Below are positions 8,301-18,500 of a stretch of DNA of 64,000 nt, one piece after another. A program made the position numbers and the translations under genes. Positions within the stretch are counted from its first letter, which is position 1. Each line of letters opens with the position of its first letter. This DNA is from Flavobacterium salilacus subsp. salilacus (GTDB taxonomy: Bacteria > Bacteroidota > Bacteroidia > Flavobacteriales > Flavobacteriaceae), in the NCBI RefSeq assembly GCF_004634195.1, contig NZ_SKBP01000004.1, positions 202,746-266,745 of the forward strand, read 5' to 3'. Under the pieces are notes generated by a model. It ran no database searches. It had not been told where the DNA came from and was given only the letters and a program-made list of their open reading frames with translations.

Positions 8301-9986
8301 ATGTCAAACGAAGAAAGATCGCTCAATTTTATTGAACTCATAATAGAAGAAGACCTTAAAAAAGGACTTCAGCAGGACAAACTCCGTTTTCGTTTCCCAC
8401 CCGAGCCAAACGGTTACCTGCACATTGGGCATGCCAGCTCTATATGCCTTAACTTCGGTTTGGGGCTAAAATATAATGCTCCGGTAAACCTGCGCTTTGA
8501 TGACACCAACCCCGCCAAAGAAGAGCAGGAATTTGTAGATGCCATTAAGCGCGATGTAGAGTGGCTGGGCTATGAGTGGGCAGAGGAACGCTATGCATCT
8601 GATTATTTCCAGCAGTTGTATGACTGGGCAGTCGATTTTATAAAGCGCGGTCTTGCCTATGTAGATAGCCAGAGCAGCGAAGATATGGCAAAGCAAAAGG
8701 GGACACCCACACAACCGGGTACCGATAGCCCATACAGAAATAGGTCGGTACAGGAAAACCTTGAGCTATTTGAAAAGATGAAAAATGGCGAATTTCCCGA
8801 AGGAAGCCATGTACTCAGGGCTAAGATAGATATGAAATCGAGCAATATGCTGATGCGCGACCCTATTATGTACAGAGTGCTTAACAAGCACCACCACCGT
8901 ACCGGCGATAAATGGCATATATACCCCATGTATGACTGGGCGCATGGCGAGAGTGATTATCTGGAAAGTATATCGCACTCGTTCTGTACGCTCGAATTTG
9001 CGATGCACAGAGAGCTTTACGACTGGTTTTTAGACCAGATATATGATGACAGCCAAACACGCCCTAAACAGCGCGAATTTGCCCGCAGAAACCTAAGCCA
9101 TACCGTTGTGAGTAAGCGTAAGCTGCTGCAACTGGTTCAGGAAGGTCATGTAACGGGGTGGGACGACCCTCGCATGTCCACCATTTCAGGATTACGACGC
9201 AGGGGATATACTCCAATGTCCATCCGCAATTTTGCCGATACTATTGGTATTGCCAAGCGTACTAACCTGGTAGATGTTTCGTTATTAGAATTTTGCGTAA
9301 GGGAAGATTTAAATAAAATAGCCCCGAGGGTTATGGCGGTTTTAGACCCTGTAAAACTAATTATTGATAACTATCCGGAAGGGCAGGAGGAATGGCTTGA
9401 TGCCGAAAATAACCCGGAGGATGAAAGTGCCGGATATAGAAAAATACCTTTCTCTAAAGAATTATATGTTGAACGTGAGGACTTTATGGAAAATGCTAAC
9501 AGTAAGTATTTCCGCCTTACACTGGGTAAAGAAGTACGCCTTAAAAATGCTTACATTATAAAAGGGGAGAGCGTTGTAAAAGACAGCGAAGGTAATATTA
9601 CTGAAATACATTGCACGTATGATGCCGATAGCCGTAGCGGCAGCGGCAGCGAAGCAAGTATGCGAAAAGTAAAAGGCACGCTGCACTGGGTATCTATACC
9701 GCATGCTATAGAGGCAGAAGTAAGGGTATATGACAGGTTGTTTACTCACGAAAATCCTGACGGCGATAAAGAGGTTGACTTTAAGAGTTATATAAACCCC
9801 AATTCATTAGAAGTAATAAAAGGTTATCTTGAGCCAAGCCTTAAAGACGTTAAAGAGGGTGAGCAATACCAGTTTCAGCGTTTGGGTTACTTTTGTGTAG
9901 ATAGGGATACTACTCCTGAAAAAATTGTTTTTAACAAAACGGTAGGACTCAGAGATACGTGGGCAAAAGTAGAGAGTAAAGAGTAA
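8301..9986 (+). CDS. glnS: Glutaminyl-tRNA synthetase
   Basis: A 561-residue class I aminoacyl-tRNA synthetase that charges tRNA-Gln directly. The FPPEPNGYLHIGHA signature places HIGH at residues 41-44, and the KMSKS-type loop is VVSKRKLL (about 268-275). The GlnRS-specific PPEPNGYLHIGH form separates it from the GluRS encoded at 13869-15380. The C-terminal half has the two anticodon-binding beta barrels (DCTYD, HWVSIPHAIEAEVRVYDRLF). The presence of both GlnRS and GluRS implies that direct glutaminylation is available in this organism. Confidence 0.96.
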   Translation: MSNEERSLNFIELIIEEDLKKGLQQDKLRFRFPPEPNGYLHIGHASSICLNFGLGLKYNAPVNLRFDDTNPAKEEQEFVDAIKRDVEWLGYEWAEERYASDYFQQLYDWAVDFIKRGLAYVDSQSSEDMAKQKGTPTQPGTDSPYRNRSVQENLELFEKMKNGEFPEGSHVLRAKIDMKSSNMLMRDPIMYRVLNKHHHRTGDKWHIYPMYDWAHGESDYLESISHSFCTLEFAMHRELYDWFLDQIYDDSQTRPKQREFARRNLSHTVVSKRKLLQLVQEGHVTGWDDPRMSTISGLRRRGYTPMSIRNFADTIGIAKRTNLVDVSLLEFCVREDLNKIAPRVMAVLDPVKLIIDNYPEGQEEWLDAENNPEDESAGYRKIPFSKELYVEREDFMENANSKYFRLTLGKEVRLKNAYIIKGESVVKDSEGNITEIHCTYDADSRSGSGSEASMRKVKGTLHWVSIPHAIEAEVRVYDRLFTHENPDGDKEVDFKSYINPNSLEVIKGYLEPSLKDVKEGEQYQFQRLGYFCVDRDTTPEKIVFNKTVGLRDTWAKVESKE

Positions 9987-10010
9987 ATTTTAAAAATAGA
10001 TTTTTCTTAT

Positions 10011-10036
10011 AAAAAGCCTGTTAATTCAGGCTTTTT
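10011..10036 (+). terminator. Terminator after glnS
   Basis: 10-bp stem AAAAAGCCTG / CAGGCTTTTT with a TTAATT loop and trailing T-rich DNA. Beyond it, 10037-10295 is an AT-rich spacer in which I see nothing else. Confidence 0.85.
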
Positions 10037-10295
10037 GTTTATTATTACTTTTTCCGATTATGTACCGATTATTTATAATTATTGACTATTAAAAACGGCT
10101 TTATATAATGCCTTTAAATCCATTAAAAAAATCTGTTAATGCTGTTGAGTGTCTTTTGTGTTTATAATGCATATAATGGCGTTATTTTAGTTTCGCATAG
10201 TTTATACTTCAATTAACTACCTGTTAACACGCTACAAATGTTAAAGTCATTACCTTTATGTAAAATAAATTCAATAACTTTAAAAAAATAAAATT

Positions 10296-10613
10296 ATGGC
10301 AGGTAGAACAGACACTTTGGTTGCAGTAATTGCAGGAGTTGCCATTGGGGCGGTAGCAGGAATATTGTTTGCTCCTGATGAAGGAAGCAAAACCAGACGA
10401 AAAATAAAAGAAGGGTATGATTCTAAAAAAGATGAGCTGAAAGATAAACTGCACGATCTTACGGAGCAGATAAAAAATAAGTTCGGTTCATCTAAAGAAG
10501 ATATTGAAAGCGGTATTGACAGGCTTGTGTCGAATGTGGAAGAAACAGCAGATGATGTTATTGCCGCACTCGAAAGAAAACTGGAAGAGCTTAAACGGGC
10601 TGCTGCAAAATAA
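10296..10613 (+). CDS. YtxH domain envelope-stress-type protein
   Basis: A 105-residue protein with one N-terminal glycine-rich membrane segment (LVAVIAGVAIGAVAGILFAP, about residues 7-26) followed by DEGSKTRRKIKEGYDSKKDELKDKL, the YtxH signature. The rest is a highly charged amphipathic helix or coiled coil. YtxH-type proteins are linked to general or envelope stress and gas-vesicle-like annotations; no reaction is known. It is the first of three small genes at short spacing (20 bp and 3 bp) that form an operon ending at the terminator at 11232. Confidence 0.85.
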   Translation: MAGRTDTLVAVIAGVAIGAVAGILFAPDEGSKTRRKIKEGYDSKKDELKDKLHDLTEQIKNKFGSSKEDIESGIDRLVSNVEETADDVIAALERKLEELKRAAAK

Positions 10614-10633
10614 AAATATATAAAGCTTTATTT

Positions 10634-10987
10634 ATGGCATTTGAAGAAGTAAGAGAAAATATTGAAGATTTGAAAGCACAGGGCGAAGAGGTATTTAATG
10701 CAAATGTAAAATACTACAAGCTCCTGGCTTTTAAACTGTTTATGCAAACCAATGCAATGGTGGCAAAGGTATTGTTGCTGGGTGCGCTGTTGTTGATGGT
10801 ATTGTTTTTCTTTTCGTTTGCAGCCTCTTTTGCCATAGGGGAGGCATTGGGTAACTATGGTTACGGGTTTTTAATTGTAGGGGCTTTTTACCTGCTGTTG
10901 GCTTTCATTGTATATAAAATGAGGAATAAAATTGTTGACGGACCGCTTCTTTCCAATTTTTCTAAAATACTTTTAAAAGACGATTAG
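10634..10987 (+). CDS. Phage holin-like (Holin 3_6/DUF1469 type) membrane protein
   Basis: A 117-residue protein with an amphipathic N-terminal helix (EEVRENIEDLKAQGEEVFNANVKYYKLLAFKLF) and two strong membrane segments, VLLLGALLLMVLFFFSFAASFAIG and YGYGFLIVGAFYLLLAFIVYKM. This fits the 'phage holin family' of housekeeping membrane proteins that travel with YtxH. There is no phage context here, so a lysis role is unlikely. It is the middle gene of the three-gene operon and probably works with the YtxH protein in the envelope. Confidence 0.75.
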   Translation: MAFEEVRENIEDLKAQGEEVFNANVKYYKLLAFKLFMQTNAMVAKVLLLGALLLMVLFFFSFAASFAIGEALGNYGYGFLIVGAFYLLLAFIVYKMRNKIVDGPLLSNFSKILLKDD

Positions 10988-10990
10988 TTT

Positions 10991-11233
10991 ATGGCATTAG
11001 ATAAAGTATATACAACATTTGACGAAATTAACAGGGATCTCGAAATCCTGAAGGTAGAAAAAGAACTTTCTTATTACAGGTTTAAAAAAGAGCTGGTAAT
11101 TACTAAAGAAAGTTTTGAACCTAAAAACCTGATTGGCAAAACGCCTGCCAAGATACTCGGCTTTCTGTCTATGCTCTCCGGACCGATTAAAAGCGCAATA
11201 CTTACAATGATTTTCAAAAAGATATTTAAATAA
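10991..11233 (+). CDS. Small conserved protein of the YtxH operon (DUF6327-like)
   Basis: An 80-residue protein starting 3 bp after the holin-like stop. The N-terminal half is a charged helix (YTTFDEINRDLEILKVEKELSYYRFKKEL). The C-terminal half is a weakly hydrophobic helix ending in a lysine cluster (FLSMLSGPIKSAILTMIFKKIFK), which suggests peripheral membrane contact. From memory, such proteins always follow YtxH/holin pairs in Flavobacteriia and are sometimes mislabelled as glutaminyl-tRNA synthetase because glnS lies nearby. Its function is unknown. Confidence 0.65.
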   Translation: MALDKVYTTFDEINRDLEILKVEKELSYYRFKKELVITKESFEPKNLIGKTPAKILGFLSMLSGPIKSAILTMIFKKIFK

Positions 11234-11261
11234 AAAAAGTGGCTTGAGAGCCACTTTTTTT
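11232..11261. terminator. Bidirectional terminator, YtxH operon / SPFH gene
   Basis: Stem AGTGGCT / AGCCACT with loop TGAG, flanked by A and T runs. It lies between two convergent transcripts and can serve both. Confidence 0.85.
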
Positions 11262-11264
11262 ACT

Positions 11265-12242
11265 TTATAACTGATTGCTGAAAAAATCAAACTCGTTATT
11301 TTCCTGTTGGTTTGGGAATCGTATTATTTTTCTGAAATCCTCTTTCGCCTCTTTATCGTCTTTTGTTCCGGTAAACGAAGCCATCATATCGGTAATCATA
11401 TTCTTGCTTTCCTGAGGAGAGCCGGGCATTACAATACGGCTGCTGCCATCGTTGCTTATAGACTGTAACGTATCATAATGTTGTGTAATGACAAGCAGTG
11501 CAGAGGCTTCGGTTGATGAGATACCTGTTTTGCCCAGTAAGGTAAGGCTTTCGGTAAGGCTCTTTGCCACTTCAAGGCGTTGATTTGACATCCACTCTGC
11601 CTCCAGTTTTTTACTTTCAGCTTCCGCTTTTGCTTTTGCAAGGATGCCTATCCGTACAGCTTCCGCTTCATATTCTGCAGCCGATTTCTCAAGGTCGGCA
11701 GCATTAATTCTGTTCATTGCGGTTTTTACATGCGCATCGGGTTCAATATCAGTAGTCAGTGTGTTAACGATATCATATCCGTAACAATTTATTTCTTCTG
11801 ATAAGGCTTTGTTTACTATATCGGCAATTTTATCCTTATTTTCAAAAACATCGTTAAGGGTAATTTTTGGCACTTCGGCACGTATAATATTAGTTACATG
11901 AGCCATAATCTGTTCATACGGGTTCTCCATATTATAGTAGGCGTCATAAATATTGTTTTTAGATATTTTAAACTGTACAGACAGGCTAACGGTTACAAAA
12001 ATGTTTTCTTTTGTTTTTGTTTCTACGTGTACATCCAGTTGCTGAATTTTAAGACTAAATCGTTCGGCTATTTTATCAATAAAGGGGATTTTAAACTGTA
12101 GCCCCGCATGGCGCACGCTTTGGTATTTACCCAAACGTTCAATAATTACTGCTGTGTGTTGTTTAACTGTAAAAACTCCGAAGAGAAAAACAAAAGATAT
12201 AATAGCAAGGGGGGACAATGCATAATAAAAGATGTTTTCCAT
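11265..12242 (-). CDS. SPFH/Band 7 (stomatin-like) protein
   Basis: A 325-residue membrane-anchored SPFH protein. The N-terminal segment FYYALSPLAIISFVFLFGVFTV is a membrane anchor, followed directly by the Band 7 domain (KQHTAVIIERLGKYQSVRHAGLQFKIPFIDKIAERFSLK). The coiled-coil part AADLEKSAAEYEAEAVRIGILAKAKAEAESKKLEAEW is typical of stomatin/QmcA. Such proteins form oligomeric rings at membrane microdomains and modulate proteases or channels. No NfeD partner lies next to it. It is a close paralogue of the gene at 12718-13719 on the same strand; the two are separated by 475 bp. Confidence 0.88.
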   Translation of the reverse strand: MENIFYYALSPLAIISFVFLFGVFTVKQHTAVIIERLGKYQSVRHAGLQFKIPFIDKIAERFSLKIQQLDVHVETKTKENIFVTVSLSVQFKISKNNIYDAYYNMENPYEQIMAHVTNIIRAEVPKITLNDVFENKDKIADIVNKALSEEINCYGYDIVNTLTTDIEPDAHVKTAMNRINAADLEKSAAEYEAEAVRIGILAKAKAEAESKKLEAEWMSNQRLEVAKSLTESLTLLGKTGISSTEASALLVITQHYDTLQSISNDGSSRIVMPGSPQESKNMITDMMASFTGTKDDKEAKEDFRKIIRFPNQQENNEFDFFSNQL

Positions 12243-12717
12243 GATGTAAAAATGTGTGATGGTTAAGTAAAATTATTTGTGTTTAATAGTTATTTGTTTT
12301 AAAGATTTTTGCTGTGCGTTACTACTATTTAAATCTTTGTATCCTTTGTCAATTTTAATTTTAAAAAAGTTTTTAATCCTTTCAAAAATATATTTTTTCA
12401 TTACAGCATCTCTATTTGTGTTGTTAAGTTTATGGTGTAATTATATTATAGATATTTATAGTTAATAAAAAACTAAACTATCTGTTTTTTAGATACTAAG
12501 TTCTTCTATACACATAAATTTCACGATTACGGGCAGTACAATTTCGCATATATTTTATCATTTTGTTATCCTTTCAAGGTGTTTTTAATATTTATTATTA
12601 TAAAATAGATATTAACTTAACACAATACCTTTAAAACTCATGCAGGATTTATAATTATAGTAAATAAAAAAAGTGCCAATCCAATTGGCACTTTTTTATT
12701 TACTATATAATTTTTAT
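12243..12717. other. 475-bp AT-rich spacer between the two SPFH genes
   Basis: No reading frame with family resemblance, no RNA gene and no repeat could be recognised here. It presumably holds the promoter of the 11265-12242 gene. The terminator of the upstream SPFH gene lies at 12664-12697. Confidence 0.5.
12664..12697 (-). terminator. Terminator of the 12718-13719 SPFH gene
   Basis: 9-bp stem AGTGCCAAT / ATTGGCACT, 3-nt loop CCA, flanked by A and T runs. It lies 20 bp beyond the minus-strand stop codon. Confidence 0.85.
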
Positions 12718-13719
12718 TTATTCATCCGCATCATCTTCGTTATCATCTTCCGGATTTATAACGGGAGGGAGCGGTTTTGCATCTTTCCTCTCTTTTTCTA
12801 TTCTTTTCTCATTGCCTCGTTTCATGGCTTCGCCCACTTGGTTGGATGCCGTGAAAGATGCTACCATATTATTAAGCATATCGCTACCCGCCTGTGGCGA
12901 ATTTGGCAGTAGTATCAGGTTAGAGTTAGTATCGGCACCTATGGCTTGCAGGGTATCATAATGCTGTGTAACTACAATAAGCGCAGAGGCTTCCTGAGAG
13001 TTGATACCTACTTTGTTAAGTACATCTACACTTTCTACCAGCCCGCGTGCTATTTCTCTGCGCTGGTCGGCAATACCCTGTCCTTGCAGTCTTTTGCTTT
13101 CAGCCTCAGCCTTAGCTTTTGCTACGATACGAATACGCGATGCTTCCGCTTCATATTCCGCTGCTGATTTTTCCCTGTCCGCAGCATTAATACGGTTCAT
13201 TGCATTTTTTACCTGAATATCCGGGTCAATATCCGTTATCAGCGTGTTGATAATGTCATAACCATACGTAGTCATAGCTTCGTTAAGTTCTCTTTTTACA
13301 GCAATGGCAATATCATCCTTACGCTCAAATACATCGTCCAGCTTTAGTTTTGGTACTTCGGCACGCACTACATCAAATACGTACGATGTTATCTGATCGT
13401 GCGGATATTCCAGTTTATAAAAGGCTTCATATACTTTTTCCTGTATTACTTTAAACTGTACCGAAACTTTCATTTTTACAAATACATTCTCTTTAGTTTT
13501 CGTTTCGATGATAACATCAAGCTGTTGTATTTTAAGATTAATACGCCCTGCTATTTTATCGATAACCGGTATTTTTAAGTGCAGACCGGCATGGCGGATG
13601 CTGAGAAATTTCCCAAAACGCTCTACAATAGCGGCTGTTTGCTGCTTAACGGTAAAGAAGGAGAGAATAAGAACAATAAAAGCTAAGAACAGAAAAAGAA
13701 AAACACCTGCATTTTCCAT
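12718..13719 (-). CDS. SPFH/Band 7 (stomatin-like) protein, paralogue
   Basis: A 333-residue paralogue of the 11265-12242 protein. It shares KQQTAAIVERFGKFLSIRHAGLHLKIPVIDKIAGRINLKIQQLDV, the helical AAEYEAEASRIRIVAKAKAEAESKR region, and the AL(L/I)V(I/V)TQHYDTLQ block near residue 240. It differs by an acidic, charged C-terminal tail (PPVINPEDDNEDDADE). The N-terminal 20 residues form a single membrane anchor. Its own terminator and the long spacer suggest that the two SPFH genes are transcribed separately despite their close relationship. Confidence 0.88.
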   Translation of the reverse strand: MENAGVFLFLFLAFIVLILSFFTVKQQTAAIVERFGKFLSIRHAGLHLKIPVIDKIAGRINLKIQQLDVIIETKTKENVFVKMKVSVQFKVIQEKVYEAFYKLEYPHDQITSYVFDVVRAEVPKLKLDDVFERKDDIAIAVKRELNEAMTTYGYDIINTLITDIDPDIQVKNAMNRINAADREKSAAEYEAEASRIRIVAKAKAEAESKRLQGQGIADQRREIARGLVESVDVLNKVGINSQEASALIVVTQHYDTLQAIGADTNSNLILLPNSPQAGSDMLNNMVASFTASNQVGEAMKRGNEKRIEKERKDAKPLPPVINPEDDNEDDADE

Positions 13720-13833
13720 GATATATTGGTTTAGATTATTTTGTTAAAAAAAGTTATTATCAATAAGTACATAAAGATAAGCAATTGTTACATAGCAGTC
13801 CTTGAATAGTTAGTGTGCTGCAATGCAAATTCA

Positions 13834-13864
13834 TAAAAAAACCTCCTTAATCAGGAGGTTTTTT
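13834..13864 (-). terminator. gltX terminator
   Basis: 8-bp stem AACCTCCT / AGGAGGTT with loop TAATC between A and T runs, a few bases beyond the gltX stop on the minus strand. Confidence 0.85.
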
Positions 13865-13868
13865 GTTA

Positions 13869-15380
13869 TTATGACAATGTGGTAACCGCTTTATTAATTC
13901 GGTTTACGGTTTCTTCCTTACCGATGAGTTCCATAATATCAAACATGTGTGCACCCTTCATTTCGCCTACAAGGCTTAAACGCAACGGAGGCATCATCTT
14001 GAATCCTAAACCTTTTTCCTCCATCCAGGCTTTAGTAATGGTTTCTATATTTTCAGACGAAAAATCATAGATACCTTCTATTACCGTTGTAAGCTCGGTT
14101 AAAATCGCGCCTGTATCCTCTTTCCACTGCTTTTTAGCCGCTTTTTCGTCATAGCTTTCGGGGGTTTCAAAGAAATATTTACTAAGTTCCCATAACTCAC
14201 CGGCAAATGTGGCTCGCTCTTTTACCATTCCCAATATTTTGGTAATAGCTTCAATAGGTTTATTGATGCCTTTTTCCAGTAAGGTATGCGAAAATTGTTT
14301 TGCCAGTACTGCATTATCCTCTAATTGAAAATAATGGTGGTTTATCGATTTTATCTTGGCAGGGTCAAACTTAGCACCCGCTTTATGCACTTTTTCAAGT
14401 TCAAAAAGGCGTACCAGTTCGTCAATACTAAAAAACTCTTGGTCGTTACCGGGGCTCCAGCCCAATAGCGCCAGGTAGTTCACCACCGCCTGCGGCAGGT
14501 AGCCCTCTTCTCTGTACCCCATAGACGAAGTACCATCTTCATTATTCCACTGCAATGGGAATACAGGAAAGCCAAACTTATCGCCGTCACGCTTGCTTAA
14601 TTTACCGTTACCTACAGGTTTTAATATCAGGGGCAGGTGGGCAAACTCAGGAGCTTCCCACCCGAAGGCTCTGTACAGCAATACATGGAGCGGGAGGGAA
14701 GGCAACCACTCTTCACCACGAATCACATGGCTGGTTTCCATCAGGTAATCATCTACTATGTTAGCAAGATGGTAGGTAGGCATACCATCGCTTTTAAACA
14801 ATACCTTATCGTCAAGCAGGTTGGTTTCAAATTTTACATCGCCTCGTATGATATCTTTCAGCGAAAGCGTTTCATCTGTCGGGGTTTTAAATCGTATTAC
14901 ATATTCCTCGCCATTAGCAATACGTTGCTGTGTTTCCTCAGCAGCAAGGCGCAGGGAGTTATCCAGCATTTCGCGGTTAGTATGGTTGTATATAAAGGTT
15001 TCTCCGTTGCTTTCAGCTTCCTTTCGTGCAGTGTCTAACGAATCGGCGGTATCAAAAGCATAATAAGCCCATCCGCTGTCAATAAGCTGTTGTGCATATT
15101 GCTTGTATATGTCTTTACGTTCGCTCTGGCGGTACGGTCCATACTTACCCTCTTTCCCCACACCTTCATCAAACGGTATTCCGCACCAGTTCAGGGCTTC
15201 CACAATATAGTCTTCAGCTCCGGCAACATAGCGGTTTTGGTCAGTATCTTCTATTCTCAGGTAAAATACACCATTATGTTTTTTGGCAAATAAATAGTTG
15301 AACAGGGCAGTGCGCACACCACCTATGTGTAGCGGTCCTGTAGGGCTTGGTGCAAATCGCACACGTACGGGTCTTGACAT
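13869..15380 (-). CDS. gltX: Glutamyl-tRNA synthetase
   Basis: A 503-residue class I synthetase charging tRNA-Glu. The ATG at 15380 (MSRPVRVRFAPSPTGPLHIGG) is the likely start; an in-frame extension to 15401 adds seven residues that overlap the promoter. The HIGH motif appears as HIGG at about 18-21 and KMSKS as KLSKRDGD near residue 259, the bacterial GluRS form. The C-terminal helical anticodon-binding region is complete. A TATATTTG -7 box lies at 15399-15406 on the minus strand, giving a very short leader. Confidence 0.96.
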   Translation of the reverse strand: MSRPVRVRFAPSPTGPLHIGGVRTALFNYLFAKKHNGVFYLRIEDTDQNRYVAGAEDYIVEALNWCGIPFDEGVGKEGKYGPYRQSERKDIYKQYAQQLIDSGWAYYAFDTADSLDTARKEAESNGETFIYNHTNREMLDNSLRLAAEETQQRIANGEEYVIRFKTPTDETLSLKDIIRGDVKFETNLLDDKVLFKSDGMPTYHLANIVDDYLMETSHVIRGEEWLPSLPLHVLLYRAFGWEAPEFAHLPLILKPVGNGKLSKRDGDKFGFPVFPLQWNNEDGTSSMGYREEGYLPQAVVNYLALLGWSPGNDQEFFSIDELVRLFELEKVHKAGAKFDPAKIKSINHHYFQLEDNAVLAKQFSHTLLEKGINKPIEAITKILGMVKERATFAGELWELSKYFFETPESYDEKAAKKQWKEDTGAILTELTTVIEGIYDFSSENIETITKAWMEEKGLGFKMMPPLRLSLVGEMKGAHMFDIMELIGKEETVNRINKAVTTLS

Positions 15381-15581
15381 GGTTACTAAGTTTTGCCACA
15401 AATATACAATTATGAAATTTTCTGCTCTATCTATTTATGGCAGATATTTTGATGCTGTTTTACAAAGGGTTTATAACGATATTCTTTTTTGAAAAAGCTA
15501 TGTACCATATAAACCGACATTTAACGTTTATCTATTCAATATAAATTGTAATTTTATCAGTTATTAACAATCATTAGTAAT

Positions 15582-18500
15582 TTGGAAACAAAAAATAGCA
15601 TATATCAAAAGCTTGAAGGCTTTATAAAAAAGTATTATACTAACGAGTTGATTCGAGGCAGTATCTTTTTTGTAGGGTTGGGCTTGCTGTATTTTATAGT
15701 TACACTACTGGTCGAATATTTCCTGTGGTTACCGCAAGGGGGTCGTACCGCTTTGTTTTGGGTATTTATTGGTGTAGAAGCATTCCTGCTGTTACGCTTC
15801 ATACTGTTCCCATTATTTAAACTCTTTAAATTACAAAAGGGTATCGATTACAATCAGGCATCGGCGATAATAGGGAATCACTTCGCCGAAGTATCGGACA
15901 AGCTGACTAATTTTTTACAATTGAGCGGGCAGTCGCATCAATCAGAATTGTTGGCTGCTTCGATAGAGCAAAAAGCAAACAACCTGCAACCTGTACCATT
16001 TGCTAATGCCGTTAATTTTAAAAAGAATTTAAAATACGTTCCTTATGCAGCCGTGCCCTTGTTGCTTATCCTGTTTTTTATGATAAGCGGTAACAGTGGG
16101 GTTATTACACAAAGTTTTGATAGGGTAGTGCATTATGACAAGCACTATGCACCGCCTGCACCTTTTGAATTTGTTGTGCTTAATAAGAACTTAACCGCAC
16201 AACAGGATACCGATTTTTTACTGGAGGTAAAAACACAAGGCAGTGTAATCCCTGAAAATGCCATGATAACCATAGGTGAGGAGAATTACTATTTGGAGAA
16301 TGTGGGTAACGGTGTGTTTCAGTATAAGTTTGAAAAACCATCTAAAAATATTGACTTTCAACTCAAGGCAAATACTGTGGTGTCGCAACCCTATGCGTTG
16401 AATGTGGTTGCTGTGCCTACTATTGCCAATTTTGAAATGGTGTTGAATTATCCTGCCTATCTGCGCAAAGCTGCCGAAGTTGTTCGTGGAACAGGTAATG
16501 CCGTTGTACCCGAAGGCACGAAAGTAACTTGGAAGGTTGAGGCACTTGCCACTACCGGTATCGAATGGGTATCGGGAGAAAGCACCTCCGCATTTAATAG
16601 GAGTGAAAATGGCTTTAATTTATCTAAAAGTATATTTAATAATACAGATTATCAGATACTTACATCCAATAAAAGTGTAAAACACCACGAAAAACTGCAA
16701 TATCAGATAACAACTATCAAAGATCAGCACCCAACCATAACCGTAGGCACTGCTCCTGATAGCTTACAGCTAAAGCAAGAGGTACTGGTAGGGCAGGTAT
16801 CTGACGATTATGGGCTTACCAAACTGCAAATAGTGTATTACCCGCAGGATAACCCTGATGCAGCCAGGAAATACAATCTGTCAGTTCAAAAAGATACGTA
16901 CGACAGGTTTGTATATACCTTCCCCGAAGGGCTTAACATCAAGGCAGGGGTTAACTATGAATACTACTTTGAGGTATTTGATAACGATGCAGTGCACAAT
17001 TACAAGAGTACTAAGTCTTCAGTATTTTCGCACAGAGAGTTAACGGATGATGAAAAGCAGGAACAGGTGTTGCAGGAGCAAAACAGTAATATCAACAGCC
17101 TCGAAAAGTCGATTAAAAATCAGGATAAGCAAATAAGTGAGTTGGATAAACTCCGCAAGATGAATAAGGAGAAATTCGAACTCGACTTTAAAGACCAGAA
17201 GAAAATAGAAGATTTCATCAACAGGCAAAAGCAGCAGGAAGATATGATGAAGGAGTTTTCTAAAAAGCTTGAAGATAATTTAGAACAATTTAACCCGGAA
17301 AAGAAAGACGAGTTTAAAGAGGAGTTGATGAAACGCCTTGAAAAGACTGAAGCCGAAGCAGAGAAAAATAAGAAGCTGCTGGACGAACTTAAAAAACTTA
17401 CCGATAAAATTAATAAAGAGGAACTTGCCGAAAAGATAGACCAGTTTAAGCAAAAGGCGAAAAACCAAACTAAAAACTTAGAGCAGTTAGTAGAGCTTAC
17501 CAAGCGTTTTTATGTAGAAAAAAAGGCAGAGCAGATAGCCGATAAATTGCAAAAGCTGGGCGAAAAACAAGAGCAGCTATCGGAGAGTAAAGAGAACTCT
17601 GCACAAAAGCAGGACGATATTAATAAGGAATTTGACAAGCTGCAAGAAGAAATGCGCGAGCTTGAAAAGCAAAACGAAGAGCTTAAAAAACCAATGGATA
17701 TCCCTACCGATAAAAATGAGGAGCAGGATATTGAAAAGGACATGGAGAAAGCTCAGGATGAATTGCAAAAGCAAAATAAAGATGCTGCCAAACCAAAACA
17801 AAAATCGGCAGGAAAGAAGATGAAGCAGATGGGTGGGCAAATGATGCAGATGATGATGAGCGGCGAAATGGAAATGATGCAAGAAGATGTAAAGATGCTC
17901 CGCCAAATATTAGACAATTTACTGGCATATTCATTCTCTCAGGAAGACGTTATGGGGCAGTTTAAAAACACTGATTCCCGTTCGGCTTCGTTCAGTAAAT
18001 ATTTAATTACACAACAAGATTTAAAGCAACAATTCCGCCATGTAGATGACAGTATTTTTGCCTTTTCACTTCGTAACCCAAAAGTAACCGAAGTTGTAAC
18101 TGCCGAAGTGGGCAATGTGCATTATTATGTAGATAAAGCCCTTGCTGACCTTGCCGACAATCAAGTACCGCGCGGAGTGTCCAATCAGCAATATGCCGTA
18201 ACGTCGGCAAACAAACTTGCAGATATGCTTAGCGATATGTTAAACAGTATGCAGATGCAAATGCAGATGCAAGGTCAGGGTATGGGTAAACCATCTCCCG
18301 GACAAGGCGAGGGGATGCAACTACCTGATATCATACAAAAGCAGGAAGGGCTCTCTGAAAAGATGAAAAAGGGCATGAAAAAAGGGGAGCAGGAAGGCGA
18401 AGGCAAACCCGGAGAGAAAGGCAAGCCCAACAGTAGTGGCGAAGGCGGTGAAGGAGAAGGCGAGGGGCAAACCGAAGGCAATGCAGGCAAGCTTTTAGAG

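Noticed and set aside
10634..10987. Holin-like gene as a sign of a prophage
   Set aside because: Its neighbours are YtxH and another small envelope gene; no phage structural, integrase or lysis genes are nearby.
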